This document shows positions 57,110 to 64,000 of a stretch of 64,000 nucleotides of DNA, in pieces; the stretch's first letter is position 1; every line of letters begins with the position of its first letter. Under the pieces are notes generated by a model, which had not been told where the DNA came from, did no database searches, and saw only the letters and a program-made list of their open reading frames with translations. This DNA comes from Luidia sarsii. Taxonomy: Eukaryota; Echinodermata; Asteroidea; Paxillosida; Luidiidae. The stretch lies in NCBI GenBank assembly GCA_949987565.1, contig OX465120.1:8632587-8696586 (forward strand), read 5' to 3'. A program made the position numbers and the translations under genes.

Positions 57110-59387
57110 CAGACTCCATACAATTGCAGCAGATTTGAATAACTAAGCAACCTGTGTTTCATTTATGTTAGTTTCCACATTAAAATATTGCTTAACATTT
57201 AAATTATAGTGTATGGATGGATAGATGGACCACCCACTGCAACCAAGAAAAATTAAAATCATATTTATAAATACAAGTGCAATTAAATGCATGTACAATT
57301 ACAGTTAAATTACAAAAAGTATTGGTACAGAGCTAGTCAAACGAAAACAATGAACATAATTTGGTTTCACAAAATGAGATTATTCTACCACTGTAACATA
57401 ATTATTGTCAACTCGTTCAGACATAGAGGGTGGTATTTGTACCAGGAACTCTTGTAAAGAAACTCTTTGTTTCACAAATTCCCTCCCTTCTCGAAAACGG
57501 CAGATTTTCGGCACATTGCAAATGATGTAGCCTCCCTTTAATCTTTGTTACTATATGTATTATCAAAACCATCAAAATATGAAAAAACTTCACGATTGCA
57601 AAAAGGAAAAATGGTTATTCAATGGAAGAATATAAAGCGATAAGAAAGCATTTTTAGGAAGATGATATCAAAACAAAATGGTTGCATTATGATTTCATTA
57701 GAATGGAAAAGCAACATTATTAGAAAATCTATCAGAGGATATAATTATCTAAAGTAGGCCCCTATAGCATTTACTGATATCAATCTCTGGGGAAAACATA
57801 ACTTTTTTAATTTTAATGCTTGGAAATAAATAATGTCTCAGTAAATGAAAGGAAGCCACTACCACGTAGTCTGATTGGTATCATGTACGAATTGCCTTCT
57901 AGGAATGTCCCGTTAATTCCCACAGTTAAACATTCAATGTGTATTTTGATAGATGTTCATTATAACAGACGAAACAGTCAGAAGCAGTGCAACGACCTTG
58001 CTCTGCTTTAACCGTTCTAGAGACTGACCAGTCAGTTGGATTTCAATCCGGGACATTTTTCCTGATCTTTTGTTATGACCTTTGAACCCGTGAATGGTCC
58101 AACGATGTTGAATTGCAGGGCGCATACCACGAAATACTGTAACCCCAGATGTATACAGTCAATAATATGAGTTTTGTTTTCATAATGGCGTGTATTCAAA
58201 ACATTTCTTTGAATAATAATGTCTTGGGGTTGGGGAACTTAGTTCACATTATTGCATAATCAATGGTGCACGGGTCATCCCAAGGGTTCACTGCTTCAAA
58301 TCTTGTGGAAATCGGAAGATTTGATTGGAAGAGGAGGAGTCCTTCAGTAAAACCGGCAGCAAATCGAAAGATGTGTATTTTGGCGCGCGTTGTTTGTGAG
58401 ATACCGGTACTTAGCAAGAATTGAAACGTTGATTCATACAAAAGATTCATAAGAATCCTACAAATTATTGGCCAAATTACACCTCCCATGATCACTACGA
58501 TAAGTGAGGAATTTATATTCATTACTAAAGGCTGATTGAGCTAATGTCCACGATGGTTGTCATGGATAAGAGGGACACCACTTTTTGAGTCACTTTCTCC
58601 AAGTTTTGCCCTCATGAATGCAGGCTCCGCCTATCGGATCATCATAAAATCTGGACCCTCAATTTTTTTTTTTAATAAGGGGCCTTTGAAGTCCAAGTAA
58701 TTGATATGTTGTAAAATAAGTAAAGCTTGAGACGACCTGGTGTTCAATGTTCAACTTCGTGTGTAATTTGGAACATATGAGGCTTTAAATGCGATCCTAT
58801 TGAGCTGTGGATGTGGAGGGATATTATCCCAAATCATTGCAGAAATTTGACTTGGATGACTGCACATATACGGGTTTGTTTATGCTGTAGGTAATCAGCA
58901 GAAAATCCAATCGGCTAGCAACACCAAAATTGGAAGGTTCAATCTACAATTTGGCCTTTAGCTACAAGACCTAAGAATCTATTTGTGGTAGAACTTTCCG
59001 CCTCGAAAGTGAGTGTTTTTGTACTGCGTTCAATGTGAGCTTTACAGCCAAGGTTTCTATGGGTAGCGCCCTCATCGGCAGGTCGTTCGAATCTTGACGC
59101 GCGCGTTGTATGTAACGCGCGATATCTCCTGAATTTGAATAATCGCGCGTGCGCGTGAGGTAAAATCTCCCTTATTGGGAAACAATGGGTTTCCGTCATG
59201 ATTATCCAATTCAATTTGCATAATAAAATTACTATGGAGAGACATTCAAACAAAGATGAACCAAGCGCACTGCACGCACAATTCATAAACACTTTCGACT
59301 TTGCGAATAAAGCAGACAGTTTTTGTCTCTCCGAGAAATATTTTGAGCTCTCACGAAAATTGAAATCGTGAATTTGACATCGACAAA
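57110..59387. other. Intergenic, no gene recognised
   Basis: About 2.3 kb between the array and the stathmin-like gene. AT-rich; short unrelated frames. The last few hundred bases before 59388 must hold the promoter and 5' UTR of the stathmin-like gene; no TATA box seen. Confidence 0.5.
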
Positions 59388-61277
59388 ATGGGCGGATGCA
59401 ATCAGTCCAAAGTTGGTCCTGTCTCTGCTGCAGCCAACGAGACTTCCGTAGGATCCATCAAGAACAAGTCGTTTTCCTTCTGGAAACTTCTCAAGAAGCG
59501 ACGCAACACGATACGGGTAAGTCATCGCCTCGGAACGCATCGTCCCATGGTTTTCATGCGTCACAAGGCCAGTGTTGTGAGCATGCGTGGCTCTGAGAAA
59601 TCAATAAGTCAACGTTTCGTACAGCTGTGGTATGATCCAGCTATTCCTTGTTCCTTGTGTAACTGTTCCTTGCGTAGCATTCTTTCGTGGTCATATCTTT
59701 TATGATTATTGAGTATTTCCTGTTGAAAAGAGCATGCTTCGTAAATTATCTGTAAACATCTTATATGCCCTACATTTCGTTTGTTCCCTATAAATCCATC
59801 TGATAATACTCACTGCCTAAATAAAACAAGCTTAAAATCTTAAAGGAGTAAGCGGACAGAAGATTTCTTCTGCATTCTGAAAATACAAATCAGTCATGGG
59901 CTCTGATTTGACTTTAACAGCAAGTGAGTTGAAGTGAGTCTTTGCTGATAGAGGGCTTGTGTCGGAAGAAATGGGAGTTCAAACGGACTCGATTAAATTC
60001 GTTATATAGACAGGCGGTACACTTAATGTAGACTTTTCTTGTCCAAATCATGCTAAGGTTGCGCCTGCCTTGCACGAGGACCACTACACCCCCGCCGTGA
60101 CTGAGCGGACCATCCAGGCCAGCAACAAGCTGCCTAGTCCCATCACACCTCGCTCCCGTCCTGACAACAGCCCTTCACCGACCTTCAGCGAGGTCAGTCT
60201 GTCCCGTTATATGCTGACTGAGGACACGGCAGACGGCGATGAGATGTTGGAGATCGAAACTGCCGTGCGTCCACCAACACCGGGTAGGTGCATGCTCTGT
60301 ATACTTGAATGGCTGCACGGTGCGGCTGTGAATTGTGGAATCGGCGCTTGAATGAATAATTTGCAATCGCCGCGTTTTCCATCCACCTCAGACTTGTCCA
60401 TCACCGGCACTCCTCTCTTTGCCAAGAAGCTGAGCAAGAAGAAGGAGCTCCACGCCCGTCAGGAAAGCCAGGAGATTCTCCGCCAGCTTCGCGACGCAGG
60501 CATCGTGGCTCGTCCCGAGTCTCGTGCAGGCGGCCTCTCCTACGAGTACTTCGTCCACGAGGAGTTTGGACTCCTCAAGAAGCCCCCGGCACGCCTGAGA
60601 AAGCTGAAGAGGGCCAAGAAGATCAGGGAGGCCAAGGGCGACGCCCAGCTGAGACAGGAGATGGAGAGCCGCATGCAGATGGCCCAAGAACGCCGCAAGG
60701 TGAGACGGGATAGATATGGCAGACAAACATACAAGCAGAAGGACAAAGCGACAATGCCACCACCTACTATAGAGACAACCATGAAACCCACATGTGTATG
60801 AAGTGCCTATAATGAAGTGATTGATATTGTTTTGCATCCCTTGGTTGTATACCAGCATGCAATAGACAAGGTCCGCATCAAGCAGACCAAGCACCTGGTG
60901 CTGGACGTGGAGAGAGTCAGGGACATCTCGGCTCAGCTGGAGGAGGAAAAGACGCAAGTCACCGCTGAGCGCCTTCAACACAAGGAGGCCATATCTCAGG
61001 TAAGAGACTCATCACTGCCAAGGTACTGAGTGCCTAGCCATACGCTCATTGCATTCTGTCTACTTTGGGAGAAAGGAGCTTTGGTTCATCACTTGATTAA
61101 GACAAGATTGGATCTGAATGACTTGAATCCTGAAGTGGTGAGGTGACTTTTGCATTCGTTCAGGTGATCCAGGGCAGAGTGAGCGTCCACCGCGAACTGC
61201 GCGCCATGGCACAGAAACACCACCACACCGAGGTGCGCATGCGCGGTGCCCTGAAGAAGTTGGCCGACAAGGAGTAG
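59388..61277 (+). CDS. STMND1: Stathmin domain-containing protein 1-like
   Basis: Five exons: 59388-59516 (phase 0), 60058-60283 (phase 1), 60392-60699 (phase 0), 60856-60999 (phase 0), 61164-61277 (TAG at 61275). Total 921 nt, 306 aa; all junctions are GT/AG and in frame. The start MGGC fits N-myristoylation at Gly2 and palmitoylation at Cys4, as in membrane-anchored stathmins. The centre carries the signature of vertebrate STMND1: ESQEILRQLRDAGIV followed by LLKKPPARLRKLKRAKK. The C-terminal half is a charged coiled coil (ERRK, LEEEKTQVTAERL, ALKKLADKE) like the tubulin-binding stathmin helix. Expected role: microtubule or tubulin association, by family only. Symbol assigned by resemblance; orthology untested. 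Confidence 0.82.
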
Positions 61278-62312
61278 GTGTCTGAGCCGACCAGGAAAGT
61301 CATGGTGGTTGCACCCATGAATGGAGACAGGGAACCAGACCTGAGTGAGGACGAGGGGACGGCATGAGCTATCTCCAACTAAATCAACCATCCAACGAGA
61401 AAATGAACTTAATCAATGAAATATTTACAGATGCAAATATGCGATGACGGCAGAGAAACAAATCCATTAGAATATGAAAGTTTACAGCTCGCCATATCAA
61501 AGCAGTTGTGGTTTTCTTGCTGGAACAAGAACGCACTGTGTAGAACGATGAACCAAAATGGAGATCAATTATCATCAATCCTTCCGAAGTCAATTTAATT
61601 CATAAATCTGGCGTAATATTTAGAAACAAATATAGCACTCTTTGAATTAACATTACTGAAAGTGTTTTATCATAAAACTCCATGATTTCTCTATGGAGAT
61701 AAATTCATAATAAATTAATCGTGAATGATTGCTACCACTTTATTGTTCAGAGTGTATGTCAATTGATATGTCCATCTCAAATCAAAAGAAGCAGTTTTAC
61801 TTCAATGTTTACTTTTATTTAGTGTATTGTCCAGAAAGATTCTGCATCCACGTGTTTGGTAAAGGTAGGATACACCATTTGCAAAGGTCGAAGAATTGGG
61901 TCCATACTTCGTCAAACTCAACGTATACATCAAATAACACACCTGCGCAAGTTTCGGCTCAATCCGCCAACCACGTCATGAAAAACCAACAATGTGGAAA
62001 CGAAATTAAATGCTAACTTTTCCAAACGTACCGTAGAGGGCGGTATTTTCAAAAGGCACTCTCGATCGTTGGAAATCTAACAAGTTGAACTTAATTCCCC
62101 CCTTCCTCGAAAAAGGCTGATTTTTTTATGAGAAAGTAATTATTGTCTAATCTCTTTACTCTGAATTATCAAAACCATCAAAATGTGGAAAAAGCTTTAT
62201 GACTGCACAAAAGTATTAGGATAAATGGAGAAATATAGGGGGCCTAAAGTGATAACAAAGTTAGGCCTATGAATCATAGATATAACATGATGTTTTGCGT
62301 CGAGGAGAATGT
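61278..62312. other. 3' flank of the stathmin-like gene
   Basis: Contains AATAAA at 61709-61714, about 430 nt after the stop, a possible poly(A) signal. No other gene or repeat recognised. Confidence 0.5.
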
Positions 62313-62409
62313 AATTCAAAGAGGTTTTGCCCTTACTCGACGTGGTGGTAAAGCACTGGGCATTCAGTGTTTACCACCACGTCGAGTAAGGGCAAAACCT
62401 CTTTGAATT
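62313..62409. repeat. 97-bp near-perfect hairpin
   Basis: Inverted repeat with arms of about 45 bp starting 'aattcaaagaggttttgccc' and ending in its complement, loop about six bases (ggcatt), one bulged base. The inner part 'gtggtggtaaagcactgg' resembles a tRNA D-arm. It could be a fold-back element tail or a small-RNA precursor. Confidence 0.85.
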
Positions 62410-63325
62410 AGGACTATGAAAGAACTTTGTTTGGATAATTTTCTATGATAATCAGCGCGGAGTTGCCATTCTGACTTATTTAGTATGCTGCACATTGTGT
62501 AGGGTCATGTTTCAAGAATTCATAAGAAATAATATTACTATCGACCTTCTCTATACCAACCACCTCTGTCATTAATTTGAGTCCGTAGTTTATGGAATGG
62601 ATTTTTACGTGTTGAAGCGAAGGTGTTATTCGTTTCGTTAGAATTGCTCGTATAATATATGATTCATATATATCAAGTTATGGTTGACACCAAACAATTG
62701 TTTTATTATTATGTGGTTCCGAGAAGAGCTATGGGAGTCATACTTACAGAAAGAGTATAATCTGAAATTTTATCAATTCTTTATGGTTATTTACTTTGAA
62801 TTCTCCCACAATTTACTGAGGAATTCGAAAATATATTTTTGGCGCAAAAAATCCTATACATGATGGTAAAAAAAGTCGGAAAATGAAAATGATAGAGAAA
62901 AAGAGAGTTACTTAAAAAATGATTTTCGCTCTAAAACAACAAAAAACATAATCTCTCGAGATCGGACAAAAGGTTATGCGGTGTCGACCAAGCTTTCAGA
63001 TCCCCGGGACCTCCAGGGTCGTCCCGTGTGCACGGATCTATATAGAGTTCTCAAAGGTCTCGGTACCGGTCCACCGCACATCCTTCCCTGCCCTATCCAT
63101 ATAGGCCCGTAGACCCACGCGCCGTGTGAGGGAGGAAACACAGCGGCCCCTAGACCTTGGCCGCCGAGTCGACCAAAAGCACGTGTCCCTGTACGAAGAC
63201 GCGAACCTGGATTACGAGGACAGTCCCAGCATCACACCGGCTCATCGGAATGCGCCACATGCAATGTTGGTGGTTGCGGAAGTTTTTTAAACACCTTATA
63301 CTGCGGGCTCTTTCCGTGAACAAAA
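62410..63325. other. Intergenic, no gene recognised
   Basis: AT-rich to about 62960, then a GC-rich patch (62990-63240). No coding or RNA-gene signal that I can support. Confidence 0.5.
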
Positions 63326-63334
63326 AAAAGGAGC

Positions 63335-63420
63335 AAACAAAGTTGCCACGGGGAATCGACCCACGGACCTCCACGTTGCTAGCCGAGCGTTTTTACACAC
63401 TGCCACTTGCACTGCTTGTT
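63335..63420 (-). mobile_element. tRNA-like (SINE) remnant
   Basis: Minus strand holds 'gctcggctagcaacgtgg' and 'gtgggtcgattccccgtgg', the latter a good B box within a T-arm-like hairpin. The A-box side is weak, so a tRNA-derived repeat is more likely than a functional tRNA. Confidence 0.4.
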
Positions 63421-63424
63421 TCCT

Positions 63425-64000
63425 CTCGTCTAACTCATCGGTGTCATAGGCAATTCGGATTTGAAGGACTGTCGTTGGCGGCGTGCTTGTGGGTTTCGTC
63501 GTGATCGAGTAAAGAGGGTGAAGCAATGAACACACTTGCATAGGCCTCGTTTTCTAAAATAACAACAAACAATCAAGTGAAATCAAGTTGCTTTACGGGA
63601 GTATCGCATTTGCGGTGGAAATTGTTCCTTGAAACTTTTTAAGTATAGAGAGTTGATCAAAAGGGAAACGTATTTTTTTCCTTAATGCATCATGTATTAA
63701 AACGAAATAATCAGCTTTCTTTGATATGTATTGAGGGCGCTATTCCGGCCTAACGGTCAAGCTTCCGCCGACTTGTTCGGGTGTCATCCGTCACACACAG
63801 AATATAGTCCGCGTTAGTGGTGGGATAATGGGTCGCACAGTATAATTGCTTTAATTTTGATTTCACAATATTATTAGAAATTTGTAGTCACGGACTGTTC
63901 CTGAAATAAAAGAGCGAAAGGGGCTTGGCGAATGGGGATCATTGATATTTTTTTTGACGAATAAAACGTGGGGCGGATTGATTTGAAAACAACGGGTAGG
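63425..64000. other. Right edge, no gene recognised
   Basis: No supported feature in the last 575 bp. Confidence 0.5.

Noticed and set aside
60388..60981. 197-codon minus-strand frame opposite the stathmin-like exons
   Set aside because: Antisense shadow of exons 3 and 4, crossing their splice sites.

Overview
This is eukaryotic, metazoan DNA. Coding sequence sits in short exons with GT/AG splice sites and phase-1 introns, the domains are animal extracellular modules, and most of the window is introns, satellites, SINEs and Penelope-like retroelements. The module set (C-type lectin, LamG, Ig), a SINE ending in a tRNA-like sequence, and the frequent word taggcctat make me favour a marine invertebrate deuterostome, with an echinoderm as best guess. 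That is inference; no marker in the window proves it.

Layout. 1-1203 is a GGAT-type satellite and about 1640-2268 a TCTG/TCTC repeat, with unique spacer between. From about 2282 to 56330 lies a tandem array with a period near 22.7-23.4 kb: a left unit (2282-27120), a middle unit (27120-49850) and the start of a third (49850-56330). The repeating gene encodes a predicted secreted protein in five exons, all joined in phase 1: signal peptide plus the N-terminal half of a C-type lectin-like domain (CTLD), then a LamG exon, an Ig-like exon, a 14-residue linker exon, and a terminal exon ending in a CTLD-type FICEK motif. Two complete copies are present (25048-33101 and 47779-56304, each 515 aa when spliced). 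The 3' four exons of a third copy (5213-9862) lie at the left. Each intron before LamG is filled by a 33-35 bp minisatellite of varying length. The roughly 15 kb between genes holds no host gene that I recognise, but has a 92-95 bp satellite, a Penelope-derived remnant, a MITE-like insertion present in one unit only, a DIRS/Ngaro-like RT fragment, a CCACCTCA minisatellite, and a Penelope-like element (RT plus GIY-YIG) on the minus strand with a hammerhead-ribozyme-like motif at its 3' end.

Right of the array, 56640-57100 (minus) is the 3' end of another Penelope-like element. 59388-61277 holds a complete five-exon plus-strand gene for a stathmin-domain protein resembling STMND1 (306 aa, MGGC N-terminus). 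The right edge contains a 97-bp near-perfect hairpin and a tRNA-like remnant but no further gene that I can recognise.

Most interesting: a CTLD whose coding sequence is interrupted by symmetric LamG and Ig exons, so that skipping them would leave a CTLD-only reading frame; and a short patch in LamG where two array copies differ by about eleven replacement changes while the neighbouring Ig exon shows only silent ones. A serious alternative for the array itself is that near-identical units are allelic haplotypes placed end to end by the assembler.
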